Positions 22,220 through 33,870 of a stretch of DNA of 64,000 nt are shown in pieces. A model generated the notes under the pieces. It made no database searches, had not been told where the DNA came from, and saw nothing but the letters and a program-made list of their open reading frames with translations. The first letter of the stretch is position 1. Each line of letters opens with the position of its first letter. A program made the position numbers and the translations under genes. Source of the DNA: Scilla litardierei (Eukaryota; Streptophyta; Magnoliopsida; Asparagales; Asparagaceae); contig CM061139.1 in assembly GCA_030789695.1 (NCBI GenBank), forward strand, positions 196,327,641 to 196,391,640, given 5' to 3'.

Positions 22220-23230
22220 GCTGTATCATGTAATATTTCCCATGTCTATAGAAGATCAAAATTTAATTTGCATACAAGTTTCTTACAAATGATTTTATAT
22301 ACATTTGTGTTTAAGTCTCAGCTATTTTTGTGTGTATGTCGGACAGATTAAGGTTGGCTCTCTCACATGAGCAACCGCCTTATCTTATCAGATGGATAAG
22401 ATAGAGATGAGACTAGTTTAAAGTCAAAATCATTAGACAAATGATTTAGAGTCATGACTTAAACAAGATAGTCGAATAAAAGATCTGCATCATACGGATG
22501 CTTACAAAAGATCTGAGATCTGTATCACAAGGATATAAAGATCTCATTGGATTTTTTAAATCCTATCTGTCTTATGCAGGATGAGAGTCCGTGAATATTT
22601 CACGAGTAGTAAGGGGACTCAAAAAGATAGGCACTGTGGTGTCTGATCTTTTCATCCGTACAACATCATTAAGACATACTCTCCCTGGGAAAGGAGTGAT
22701 GTTGTAATACGTGTTCATACCACGTATGCATTTCGACCACTGAGTTAGTAGCAATAGTGTTTGCTATTATGTGAGACTCAAAGGCCATATGGGTCTTAAC
22801 TCTTACCCTCAAGGACTCCAATTGGTTCCTTTAGATTTGACGAGATGATCGCTATCTTAGCGTGTTACTAATGGGCTATGGTAATTCGGCTCGGCGGGGC
22901 ACGTTAGAAAAGCGAATCAAGTCAAGATCAGAAGGTTCACAAGAAGAGGAAGATTGATTTCATATTCACATTTGGACTTTAATGATTCAAAGCTGGCCAG
23001 CCAATTGTAATCCAGATGGGATTCAATTGTTGAATATAAAGTATAAGAAATGTGAAGAAATAATCTAGGGTAAAGCATGCGTTGAACTACTCAACTTTGC
23101 ACCTTCGAGGTCGTTGTGTATCTCTAACAAGTGCACAACAACAGACTCTACGCGCATGACGGTCGCACGGTCTATTTCTCGGTATGATAGATGAAAGAAC
23201 TAAGGGAAAGACGTTCTCTTACAATCCCCT
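22220..23230 (+). other. 3' non-coding region of the young copia element
   Basis: About 1 kb lies between the pol stop and the polypurine tract. No second open frame (such as an envelope-like gene) is convincing here. The segment CATCATACGGATGC...ATCACAAGGATAT near 22488-22530 shows short internal duplications only. Confidence 0.7.
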
Positions 23231-23247
23231 CAAGTGTGAGTGGGAGA
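23231..23247 (+). other. Polypurine tract
   Basis: CAAGTGTGAGTGGGAGA immediately precedes the 3' LTR. AGTGGGAGA is a typical plus-strand primer for copia elements. Confidence 0.85.
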
Positions 23248-23774
23248 TGTTGGATATGGAAGACATTTGTACACCCTTGTGGGGGATGTACGAGGGAATA
23301 CGGACCTCGAACGTCGCGCACACGAAGTCATGTGCAAAGGGAATCTGTTCCCTTGCGGAGAGGATCTCTGTATGAGCGGGAAAGTCGCATTATATATGCA
23401 TAAGTGCATGCGACATATGGCTAATAAAGGGGGAATATCTTAAGCTTATGTTGTACCATGCATATGGTACAACTTAAGCTTATAATGTGCCATGTATCAT
23501 GGTACACCTTAATTAAGTTGTTCCAAAGGAACAACTTACCCTAAAATAACTACCTTGGGGGCTATAAATAAGACCCAAGGGTAGCCATTTTCCTTACACA
23601 TTTTGCATGAAATTCATGCATGCATCTTCTTCATAGCGAAGCTCTGCAGAAATATTTCCTCTCCCTCCTTCCAAGTTCTTAATCTAAAATAGAGATTTAG
23701 ATTGTGGATTAGTAGCCTTACTCCGTTCGTGAGAAGACTCGATCCGTCGTGGCGAATCCGAAGGCAAAGTTCCG
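23248..23774 (+). repeat. 3' LTR of the young copia element, truncated by ~79 bp
   Basis: It is identical to the 5' LTR except for one base up to AAAGTTCCG. The last 79 bp of the LTR (from the equivalent of 16197 to 16275) are missing and foreign sequence beginning GACACCAAAT follows. Confidence 0.95.
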
Positions 23775-26700
23775 GACACCAAATACTACTAGGCGTAAAT
23801 CGTGATGAATAAAAAAATTTCCCGTAGGACACTACGATATACTGGAAAAGTATAGATAAGAAAAACAGAAAATGTTCTCCAACACAGAATAATCCATAGA
23901 CATAACACAGAGATCACAAAATAGCTATATACATTACTTTAAGAGTGTACATATTTACATACATCAGCTGTACAGATACAAAAAGGGGATAACAAACAGA
24001 ATTCCCCAAACCCACAAAATAACTGTGTCCACACATTGGTACACTGCACTCCCTAAACTACCACATGAGAATCCAACTCCACGAAGTCGCCCTCCGAGAG
24101 CTCCAACTCTAGTTCGAAGCTCGGGATATTCTCCTGGATAGGGTCATGCTCTGCCATCTCTGTCGCTAGTCAGGGGAAAAGTGGGATGGACACGTCAAAG
24201 CATGACCCATTAGGAAATCTAACAACACTAGGTCGAGTGCAGTCTCAGAACTGTTCTATCTAACTAAGGTATGGCTACTGGTGATAACCATGGCAACAGA
24301 TTAAATGCATAAAAGTAAAGTAGGAACACCACAGGCATGTACTGAGCATAAGAGAAAGGTACTGTAATGATAATATGCATAAAGAAAAGCAGACAACAGT
24401 AAATGAACACTGCAGATGATAATTTAAATAAATTTTTAGTTCATTAATCTTCAGAGTTTTTAGTCATAATTATGATTATAATTTGGAAAACTCGGGTAAA
24501 CCGTAGGACATAATGGACTAGACTTCACACAGGGTGGGTGAAAAGGGGGTACCCCGCTAGCGACACGAGCACTGTGGAAAACGAGGCCTCTCGTAACTTC
24601 CCCTTTCGGGAGTGAGAAATGGTGTGACATCAATTACATCATGGTGCATCACGAGTACACCATAGGCCTCTCCAACTCTACCCAACTCATCCTTTCGGGA
24701 GTGCAAGTGAGATACATACATCTCCAGCACTTAAGCTTATACTTTACATGTGTTTCCTCCCAAACCCAATATCTAACCTACCTCGAGGTAGACTGGCACG
24801 TCCAGCTTCCCATTCTACCAGGAGCGAGGACGCGAGTGGGTCCGCGATGTGCTTAAAACAAGGAGGAGTATTTTTTTCTTTTCTTTCCGTTCTTTTCTTC
24901 CTCCTTGGCTTAAACACACTAAGCGTTCGTGTAAAAACTGTATGTCATTGCATGCAAATTTAAGAAGCAGTCCAAACAACATTATTAATATCCAGCGTAC
25001 AATAATTGAGATACATCTTAGGCCTATCATGGCCAATACAAACAAAGTACACAAATTACATTATTTCAAATATGAAGGTACAGTCGCGAAGGTGATCGTC
25101 TAATCTTCAGCGGGTAGGTACTCCACGTGCTCTTCGAGTGCTGACTCAGCTTCTACGGTGGTGTCTTCAGAGAACTCACTATCGATATCTGACATACATT
25201 TCGTAAAACAAGAAAGTGAAATGTCCGTCAGCGAGATTTACTCGGCAAGATAATCTCCAAAACAAAAACTTTAGGTATTTAAAATTGAACCAAGATGAAC
25301 TTTAAAGACAAGCAATAAGTTTAATTTATAATAGTCAAAGACAAGCAATAAGTTTAATTTTAAAAGAGTTATAGCAGTTAAACATTTGTAGCACTTTGCA
25401 ACCTGCAGCAGTTTAATCATTTGATATCAATTGGCAATACTATTTGCAACTTGTAACAATTTAGCATTTGATAAAAAACTGTAACGTTGTAGCAACATGT
25501 GGAGAAAGAGGTTAGAACAATATTTAATAGCCAATCTACTCTAGTGATAAGTCCATGTCCAAGAGTACGAGAGATGACCAACATGTGCACTGTGACGAGA
25601 TCCAATCCGTGACGCTGCTCACCGACCATATATGGTGACGGTCAAGCTCTAACATCCGTAATGTATTGGAGGTATTCGGTATGGGTGTATCCAGCCACTC
25701 CGTAACACTTGTGATCATAAACTACCCCAATCCAACGGGTCAGGTCAAGTGTTGTACTATCTATTTATATTGAAGTTCCATCTTCCATTCATTATATTGA
25801 AGTTCCATCTTCCATTCATTATATTGAAATTTCATCTTCCATTCATTTATATTAAATTCAGTTGCATCGTATTAGATGTGTAAGATGTCTCAGCAATCCA
25901 TTCAATAATCTCAACCACTTTCACAGTTTTGTGATTAGTTACGAAATTATACAAAGTATAGAAATGCACAATAATTTAAAGAAACGAGCATAGAAAACGG
26001 GTTTGACTAAGCAAATGAGTCTAAATAATTTTAAAATATTTTTCTAAGGCTAGTAAATATCTTTCAAGATCTTAAAATAATTAATGGAAATTTTTCTTAA
26101 CTTATACGACCCAAAAAATAATTAAAAACGATAAACGATTTTTCATTACATTTTTCAAAGATTTCTCTAGGGCAAACCATACGTCAGAACAAGGGGTCAA
26201 AACGACCGTATTAACTAGTACTACAACATATATTTTTCTCGTATGTCAGTATTTGCGAAAATCTCATGATATGAATTTTAAAGCAAATTTAACTTTATTA
26301 AGTTCTATCTTTGAAAAATCATTGTGGGAGATGTACTTGCCTTTTAGCGATGAAACCAGTGCCAATGAGTCTGTTTCATCGTTTCTGATTTTCTGGGACT
26401 GGTCTTGTAATTTTCTGACACCTGTGCAATTTACTATGAATTAACTACAAATCAACCTTAATAATAATAAATATAAATATATAAACATCGTATATACGTG
26501 TATACGTATACGTATTTAATACGTATAATATCAACCCACCCCCTCTCTTACGCTTCTACATGCAGCAACGCGCGCACGGGTTGTGGCGACGGGAGACGAC
26601 GGCGGCGGTGACCGGCGGTGCGGGGTCTGGGCGAGTTCGGAGGGGCGGTGAAGCATTGTCGGAGGCGAGGCGGTGCGGTGGCGGTGTTATGCACAACGGC

Positions 26701-27879
26701 GACGAATACGTTGGCGTGTCAGCGGGCTTGGGTCGAAGGCGGAGGCAATGTCGGAGAAGCGGGCGCACGTCGGAGCTGAGGGGAGCTGGGTGGCAGCGAG
26801 AGGAGAGTGCATGCTGCTTCGTGGCGTCGTCGTCGCCGTGGAGGGGAGCTTGGAGGTGGAGAGAGAGCTGGGCGATGAAGCGGTGGAGGAATGTGGGGTG
26901 AACGACTCGGCGGTGGGGGCACTCGTTCACCGGAGGGGCGGCGGGTTTTCGTCGTTGGTGGATGAGGGTGCAGCAGGCGGTGGTCGGAGCTCGGGGACGG
27001 AGGCTGAGGGGGAGACAGCAAAGGGTGGCATGCCTCTTCGGATGAAGGGAGAACGGAGAGAGGAGAGTGTTGGGGGTTGAAGATGAACGGGGAGAGGGGG
27101 ACGTCGGGGTGACTGAGAGAGGGAGGGGGAGCATTTAGTTTTATAAGTTAAAAAACTATTAAAAATTATTTATCAATTATTAAATATAATAAATTGGATG
27201 AAAAATGAGGGATTGAGATGTTGGATCTCACCCATTCATTCGGTGCAATAATAAGGGTGGGTTAGGGGATTAATTAAGTGAGGTTAGGGGTAAATGGTAA
27301 CTAGTTAAATGTAATTAGTGAAGGTGAAATTGATTAGTGATTGTAATTAGTAAAAATGACGTAATACTACGCCGTTTTTGCATACGACTCTGAAAGATTA
27401 CGAAAACATAGCCACGGGTTAGTATCGATGCGAGAATCGCGAATACGATGTCCATTTTGAAGTTTGAGCTACGGAGATACCAGTTTTGGGCCAAAATGTT
27501 TGTGATGCGAGTTTGCGGGTTCTAAATCGATTTGACTCCAGAAAATTACAAAATTAATATGGAGAGCATTAAATGATCATAGAATCACACTGTAGACGTT
27601 TGAGATCGTTTTGATGACGTTTATATAGAAAATTAATTCATACAACTAAATCAGTAACAATTAAATATGAATTATTATAAAAATTATTTAGGGGTTTTGG
27701 TTGGCACTCGCACTCATTAAAATAGGTTATAACTATATTGATACTACAAAATATTTTTTATAAATGATTTAGAAACCATTTTGATATTAAACTCCTGACC
27801 AACCATTATAAAATACTTTTAATTTATGAAAATAAGTAGAATACTAATATACACGTACTGATAAATACGGGTCGTCACA
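23775..27879 (-). mobile_element. Ty3/gypsy-type long LTR, left end lost
   Basis: On the minus strand the right end begins TGTGACGACCCG, a hallmark start of plant chromovirus LTRs. The block at 24816-24860 (GGAGCGAGGACGCGAG, then ATGTGCTTAAAACAAG) recurs next to the chromovirus gag at 56107-56150. A G-rich block at 26560-27130 is open in several frames but codes for nothing recognisable. The left end abuts the truncated copia LTR without a TG terminus, so this LTR is also truncated or recombined. No partner LTR, primer-binding site or pol was found next to it. Confidence 0.65.
25766..25850. repeat. 27-bp tandem repeat, three copies
   Basis: ATATTGAAGTTCCATCTTCC followed by ATTCATT is repeated three times with minor changes inside the gypsy-type LTR. 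Confidence 0.85.
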
Positions 27880-29229
27880 TAGCCCGAGATTTCCAGGTCG
27901 TTGTTACGCTCAAAATTCATCACTCTCAATTATGGAACAATTTCATTCATTTCCACGGTCTCACTTACCGTATTCACATCTTTTCATTTCTTTCATAATT
28001 TCGCCAATGTTGTGTTTTCTACCAACGAACATCGCATCAATATTTCATCAAAGGATTTATTCATCATTTCATAAAAGAGAATATTACAACATAATATGCT
28101 TCCATGGATTGAGCATATTTAACATTACAACATGGCACAATAACATAGTACTAAAAACATACTACACATAAGAGGAACATGGCATATCCATATCAACATA
28201 GAGGTAGCTTGTTCACTAAGAAGCAATTAACATAATATGAAAAACTACCATATAATATGACAATTTTGGCATACTACAAAACTAACATGCTAATAATTTC
28301 CTTACTAACAATTTAAGAACATGCATATTCATATTACCCGTTGGAACATATTAATACATGGACCAATTTCTTTTTCTTCTTCTTAAATAACATGGACAAC
28401 ATGATATGTCACAATAATTTTAGCAAGGTGACAACATGAATATGCCACACTTTCAACTATAATATGAACAATACTTTTAGCAAGGTGATAACATGAATAT
28501 GCCACACTTTCAACTATAATATGAACACTGATTTTAGCCAGGCGACAACATGAATATGCTACATTTTCAACTATAATGTGAACACTAATTTCATGACATA
28601 ATGAAACGACATAAATTTATAACATGAACACTGGTTTTCTTTGCATTGCAAACTCTAAAGCTAGAACATGCATCCTTATTACCTACACAATTTTGAGAAT
28701 GGACAATAGCTAGAGTTGGTAGAAATCCTACCTCAAAATGCCCTTCTTTCTTCAAGCTTTATCCTCCCTATCTTTTCTCTCCAAGCTCTTCTCCTTCAAT
28801 TTCAAGCCTCCTTCATTCTTCTTCAATCAAATGGAGAATGGTGGAGTTGATTTCGGCCTTGGTGGAGCAAGAGGATGAGGTGGCCGGCCTAAGTGGATAG
28901 AGAGGATGATGCAATGGTGGGGCTTGGTGGTGCAAAGGGAATATTTGTACACGTCGACTCAATATAATGGTCTGAAGACCATACTTGAGTGTTTGAATGT
29001 ACCTTCATAAGGTCCATACAAAACGAAATTCGAAGAATGTAGAAAGAAAAAAAATGGAACACACATATGTGTCCAAACTCGTATAAGTTTATAATTTGAC
29101 ACGTGTGTTTTAGACACCCATGATCGGTTATGATGCACTCCATCAAATCACAGTTACATAATCCGAACAACAAGAAGATTCTTCAAAAGGGCGAATCTCC
29201 GTTTTATGGAGTGAAAACCAATCTCCATT
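27880..29229. other. Unclassified repeat-like region, probably another LTR fragment
   Basis: The sequence is AT-rich with many ACATGG/ACATGA words, followed by a C/T-rich then G-rich block (28735-28930), similar in layout to the neighbouring gypsy LTR. No TG/CA ends or target duplication could be assigned, and no gene is supported. Confidence 0.45.
28421..28590. repeat. ~58-bp tandem repeat, three copies
   Basis: Each unit contains GCAAGGTGACAACATGAATA, a TGCCACACTTTCAACTATAA block and TATGAACACT. The third unit is the most diverged (GCCAGGCGACAAC). Confidence 0.85.
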
Positions 29230-30929
29230 AAAAACAATAAGACTTTTTTCCATTGAGAGTAATCAATGAATTTTTATCAACTCATTGTGAAGGGCCAATA
29301 AAGTACTTTCAGTACTTATTATCATCTAAATGTTCATCAATAGGCCTATTATCCGACCACAGACCAGCTTTTCTAAAGTTATTAGGACAAATTATTGAAA
29401 TTATGGACATGATAAACTTGGCACAAAAAGAAAATAATTTGCAACTAGAATTAAAGTTGAACACACTGAAGTATGTGTTCATACCCAAAATGTGTTTGAA
29501 AAATCGATTATTAAAAAAGTCTTCAATGGATTACACATCCATTGATTCCAGTTGTTTGTGCCTGTATGAGGACATGCAATCTTGCATGCTGCTTCATAAA
29601 TAAGACTCGGACCCTATGCGAATCAGAGTTATTTTCCGATGCAACTAGCATATGGAACACCGCCAAATATCTCTCATTTGAGGATTTTGGGTGTGCAATA
29701 TACAGCCACACAGCATCCCAGAGAATAAAATGAGGACTTCAACGCCGTCTTAGAATCCATATAAGGTTTTTATACACCATAGATACCTTGAACCCCAAAC
29801 GGGTGAGGTGTTAATAGCACGTCTTGAAGACTGTGCATAGATATGTCCACATTCCCAGTGTTAGGCTCAACTCGTTTGATGCATGAAGTCATACCGACCA
29901 TTCAAAATAAATAAACAAAATAATATGATTCGGAAAATATAAAATGTGATAACGAGATCCTGACGATTTTTCACATTCAATAAACCTGTTTAACAGTTGC
30001 TGGACATATTTACTGACAATGAGAAAATTTGTGAGATCACACATCACTGTTGCTAATACTCCAGCCAGGATTGACATCCCCGAGAATGGATGAAATTCAC
30101 CAACAGTAGAAGTGGATGTTTCTCAAATAGACAGACCACCAGGCTCCAAGGGTAATATTCCCAAAAAGTGGAAAACACCTGAATGCCTTGAGACAATACT
30201 GCCACATGACAATGAGCTTATGTACATATCCTCACCCCTCCAAGAATCCCCTGAAGTGGAAAATCTGTGAGAACGTGAAATGAAATTAAATGTTATATAT
30301 ACTACTGGGGATGTGTTGGACAGAAAAAACGCAATTGTCGACAATATACTCTCGTATCATATTGCCACTTACATCGTAAAAGCGATGATAATTAAAATAA
30401 TATTGTTCCACACTCTGTTGCTAAAATGCAAATGTAGAGATTGGCCAAATGTGGAACGAGGCAGTAAAAGATGAGCGGGACTTGCTTATGAAACTTGCAG
30501 TGTTCGGACCTGAAGTCCAGACTATAAAAGGTGTCAAATATGTGGGCATAATCAATATTGCATACATACAAATATAAGTACAAAGTCGTGTGCTATAAGG
30601 TACAACCCATAGCTCAAGGATTTTTTTCCTGAAACTGGATAATTAACAAGTGAGATGAGCTTGCCTCACTTATACAAATGATGCATCGGACTCCTCCGTT
30701 ATAAGTTGTGAATACCTTACGATTTGGCAAATGATATTTTGGATATGCTACTATTGGACGTTGTGACAGCATATCCATATGGGTATCTTGATAAAGATAA
30801 ATTTTATATTTTCTTAAAATGCCTGAATAGACTTCGAGACGTCTATTCTATTGAATAATAATAATAATAATGTAAAATATTGTACAACCAAGTGAATCAC
30901 TTGACAAAGTAAGGATTCATACTAATGGT

Positions 30930-31762
30930 TGTCTTTGCATCTTTATAAAAAGCAAAGAGCAGGATTTGATATCGTAGTTGTCAACAACTTAAATCTCATC
31001 GGATCTTCTGAAGAGAAAATCGAAATATCTGTTCAAGTATGACTATCAAACATGATATGAAACACCTATGTAAAATAAAATAAGTCATGGCTTACAGATT
31101 TATCTAAATAAATAAAATCCTGTTACACTAAACTTCATACACCCAGTGTGTTTTAAAGAAATTATAACAAAGTAACATTGTCATCCATTAAGTACACCTA
31201 TGTTAGTACGCTATTGGATGTACATATAGACTCCTTCCGTCAGCTGGAAGAGGTGGATGATATACTTGGTCCTGAAGTCCATTATCTAAGTGCAATCAGA
31301 GCAATTTTGGCTAACTGCACGCGTCCTGATATAGGACTTGCAGTAAATTCACTACCCAGATACAATGTTGAACCTAAAAAGTGCCACTAGACCGGAGTTT
31401 AGCATCTTCTGCGCTTCCTACAAGGGTCGATGGATTTGGGTTTACATTATAAAGAATTATCCTCCATGAGTATGCAGATGCATGTTACAGGTCTGACCCC
31501 GAAAATGAGAAATCACAAACTGGGTACCTACGGTGGGACGACCATCTACTACAGATCTGGAAAGCAACCTATGAAGGCAACATCATCCTATCATTCCAAG
31601 AATATCACTATTTCAGAAATAAACCAATGGTGTGTTCGGGTATGCCTGGTGGTACATCACATCCCAGTGACGACTGGGTTAGAAGTTGGTGAGTTGGGGC
31701 TGACCATACAGTCTGCGAAGACAATGCCACATGCTTACCCCAACTTTGAGGAGACCACATAA
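30930..31762 (+). pseudogene. RT/RNase H remnant of copia copy 2
   Basis: The segment contains DDILGPEVHYLSA, NCTRPDIGLAVNSLPRYN and, after a stop and frameshift, GTYGGTTIYYRSGKQPMKAT, which correspond to the connection and RNase H domains of copia pol. Stops after KKCH (31390) and many substitutions rule out activity. It shows which strand and region of the parent element survive. Confidence 0.85.
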
Positions 31763-32120
31763 GATGCGACAAAATAAAGCACACCTCTCCAGAGTTTTTG
31801 TATTCAGCAGCTGCTAAATGATGGCGATATTTGTAATTTGTGTATACTTTCGAAATGTTGTAAATATGAGTGATGAAAAATGCTTAAGAGATCTGAAAGC
31901 CCAAGTGCTTGTATAGATCAGGTGGAGTTAAAGGGAATTTGTACTCTTTTTCATTAGCTGTGGTTTTTCCCACAAGGTTTTCCATAGCCAAATGGTTTAA
32001 CGAGGCAAATCCAATTTACTCAAAATCCTGAATTATAGACACCTTGTGATACTCATATGCCGCTCAGAATCCCGAAGTATTCAGGAGCAGAGTTCACACT
32101 TATGTCGGGATAAGGGGGAG

Positions 32121-32253
32121 TGTTGTAAATAGATAACGAGGTGGGAGTGTATAAGATTGTATCTATTTGAGAGATTGTATCATCCATGTATGTACTCTTC
32201 CATCCCATATAAATAAATGTCTGGGGCTCCCAGTGAGGATACGCTTCATAACG
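32121..32253 (+). repeat. 3' LTR of copia copy 2
   Basis: It starts TGTTGTAAATAG right after TAAGGGGGAG and contains a CCATATAAATAAATG TATA-like element (around 32206). The end at CTTCATAACG is assigned by comparison with the 130-bp LTRs ending CATAACA. Confidence 0.65.
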
Positions 32254-32350
32254 TACGTTATTAATTTTTAATCATGAATTTTTTAACAGTTTAAAGTTTT
32301 AATCATTAAAATTGTATAACTACATGTTAGATAAAAAATGACATTTAAAT

Positions 32351-32415
32351 GGGGATACCAGGAATTGAACGTGGGACGTCCCACGCACAAAGCAAACACC
32401 ATACCACCAGACACA
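32351..32415 (-). pseudogene. tRNA-Pro-like pseudogene or tRNA-derived SINE head
   Basis: On the minus strand the sequence runs from TGTCTGGTGGTATGG through GCTTTGTGCG to CACGTTCAATTCCTGGTATC and ends in CCC. This follows plant tRNA-Pro(UGG) (GTCTAGTGGTATGATTCTCG, then CTTTGGGTGCGAGAGG, then a GTTCGATTC T-loop). The B box GTTCAATTC fits the Pol III consensus. The anticodon loop is one base short, the acceptor 5' strand is missing, and the variable/T-stem region forms a palindrome CGTGGGACGTCCCACG. It is therefore not a working tRNA. Confidence 0.6.
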
Positions 32416-32733
32416 AGTTTTCATTGAAGAAACGTGCAATGCGACCAAGTCGATACAATCTCGGTCAGTGCCCAGTCATTCTTATGGGCACTGACTATCG
32501 ATAGTTGATTGGTTTTGTTAATTTTTTGTGTCGATTTAGCTATTTTTTTTAAATTTGACTTTTTTCCAAAAAGTGTCCATCTAAAAAATATGGTAAAATG
32601 AGGTGTTAGATAGTGACGTAATGTTTCCAATTATTCTCAAATTGGACAAAAGTTTATTTCCCTTGTTTCCCAACCAATTTTCACCTTGTCTTTCTTTTCC
32701 TCCTTCACTTTTGGTCTTTCTAATATCTACATA
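32416..32733. other. Spacer without recognised features
   Basis: AT-rich sequence between the tRNA-like pseudogene and the first of two tandem Helitrons. Nothing further is supported. Confidence 0.5.
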
Positions 32734-33047
32734 CTAGAAAATACCCCATGCACGGGTGTACGGGCAAAAAAAATTCGTTGGGGTAAAAAAAAACAATTCG
32801 AATAAACACTAAGAGGGAGAGTGAGCAAGAGTAGGTGTGTGTGTTGGGATTGTCCAGTGGTAAATATGAGCAAGTTTGTTGTGGGGAGGGGGGGCTTCCT
32901 TGCAAAAAGAAAAAGGCGTGATGAGGTGGCCAAATCCCCATCACACACTTACCAAGCTTAAATCCTAGCCATCCTTCTATCAACCTCTTTATACATCATG
33001 CTGACATTAGCTTGTTCCAGTCAGCCCTAGTTGTCTTTTAATATATA
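32734..33047 (-). mobile_element. Short non-autonomous Helitron (family 1, copy 2)
   Basis: On the minus strand it ends in a GTGCATGGGG-containing hairpin followed by CTAG at the left edge (32734-32737), preceded by A. It starts near 33047 with CACTATATATTAAAAG, where the expected TC is changed. The CTGGAACAAGCTAATGTCAG-type block next to the 5' end matches CTGGGACAAGCTGATGTC in the copy at 58354-58845. Confidence 0.7.
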
Positions 33048-33150
33048 GTGCATTGGCAAAAAAAATTCGTAGGGGTAGAAAAATAATTCGAATAACCACT
33101 AAGGGGGAAGTGAGTAAGAGTAGGTGTGTGTGTTGGGAGTGTCTAGGGGT

Positions 33151-33190
33151 AAATTGGGGGGGGGGGTGTTGGTGGGGGCTTGGTGGGGGC
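33151..33190. repeat. G-rich low-complexity stretch in the second Helitron
   Basis: A G run within AATTGGGGGGGGGGG is followed by tandem TTGGTGGGGGC units (33168-33191). The predicted ORF through it is compositional. Confidence 0.7.
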
Positions 33191-33333
33191 TTTCTAGCAA
33201 AAGGAAAAAGGTGTGATGAGGTGGCCAAATACCCACCACACCCTTACTAATATTAATTCCTAGCCATCCTTCTGTCAACCTCTTTATACATCATGTTGAC
33301 ATCATCTTGTCCCAGTCAGACCTATTTGACTTT

Positions 33334-33523
33334 TGTTATGAACGATAAACAGATTTGGAGAAGGGTTAAGGCTAGGAAACCCCTAGCCTCCTTTATATAG
33401 TATTCATAATAGATTTGGAGAAGGGTTAAGGCTAGGAAACCCCTAGCCTCCTTTATATAGTATTCATAATGGGTACTCATGTGGGCGGATACCCAATAGG
33501 CCCAATGGGTCCTATTCATAACA
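33334..33523 (-). repeat. 3' LTR of copia copy 3, with exact 60-bp tandem duplication
   Basis: The LTR is 190 bp because the block at 33351-33410 is repeated exactly at 33411-33470 (AGATTTGGAGAAGGGTTAAG to TATTCATAAT). The partner LTR and the LTR at 59914 have one copy only. Confidence 0.95.
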
Positions 33524-33599
33524 CTTCCCCTTATCCAACCAACGTGGTATACTCGACTTATGAATACTGAATGATTCATTAGTACTACTGAGTATCTTA

Positions 33600-33870
33600 A
33601 GGGGTGAATACTTCTGGATCCAAGTTAAGGGTAACTGCCTCGTTAAAAACCCTTAGCTATGGAAAACCCTGTGGGAAAACCCAATAGCGAAGGGAAAAGA
33701 GTACATCACTCCATAACTTCCCCTGATTTGGGGATGTGTCGAGGGGTGGATACTTCTGGATCCAGAGTCAATGTGGTTGCCTCATTAAAACCTTGACTAT
33801 GGAAAACCCTGTGGGAAAAACCACTTGCCAAGGAAAAAGAGTACAACTCTACAGTTGACTCCCCCTAATC
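33600..33870 (-). repeat. Two copies of the copia 3' non-coding unit (copy 3)
   Basis: Two units with TACTTCTGGATCCA, GCCTCGTTAAAA or GCCTCATTAAAA, and GGAAAACCCTGTGGGAAAA correspond, inverted, to the three units at 2154-2550. They are matched at 60125-60390 in copy 4. Confidence 0.85.

Larger units (their letters stand above)
15670..23774 (+). mobile_element. Young, coding-competent Ty1/copia retrotransposon with a truncated 3' LTR
   Basis: Order: 5' LTR (15670-16275), initiator-Met primer-binding site, a 1.87 kb leader, one uninterrupted gag-pol frame, 1.0 kb of 3' non-coding DNA, polypurine tract and 3' LTR (23248-23774). Over the 527 shared bases I could find only one LTR difference (G at 15687 against A at 23265), so the insertion is very recent. 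The 3' LTR lacks its last ~79 bp, so the right target duplication is lost. The left flank ends GCCCC. Apart from this missing end the element appears capable of making its proteins. Confidence 0.95.
29230..32253 (+). mobile_element. Ty1/copia relic (Ale/Retrofit-like), copy 2, 5'-truncated
   Basis: This plus-strand relic belongs to the same broad family as copy 1. At 29690-29830 it reads GCAIYSHTASQRIK and then a matching QRRL motif of the integrase-RT linker. At 30960-31010 a decayed form of the RT active-site region reads VVNNLNLIGSSEE, where relatives have YVDDLNLIGT, so the catalytic aspartates are lost. RNase H traces follow at 31178-31600. It ends with polypurine TAAGGGGGAG and an LTR of about 133 bp (32121-32253, TGTTGTAAATAG to CTTCATAACG). 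The 5' LTR, gag and 5' boundary were not found. Confidence 0.8.

Noticed and set aside
26556..27134. A 192-residue minus-strand frame and plus-strand frames of 113 and 135 residues
   Set aside because: They lie in the G-rich block of a gypsy-type LTR. Similar blocks at 7140-7900 and 49440-49860 show that it is LTR sequence.
27880..28000. Continuation of the truncated copia 3' LTR beyond the gypsy-type LTR, which would make a clean nested insertion
   Set aside because: The expected next bases of the copia LTR (AGACTATCGTTCCGC) are not at 27880 or anywhere downstream in the window.
30858..30875. ATA/AAT trinucleotide run
   Set aside because: A short simple repeat within a dead copia element, with no further significance.
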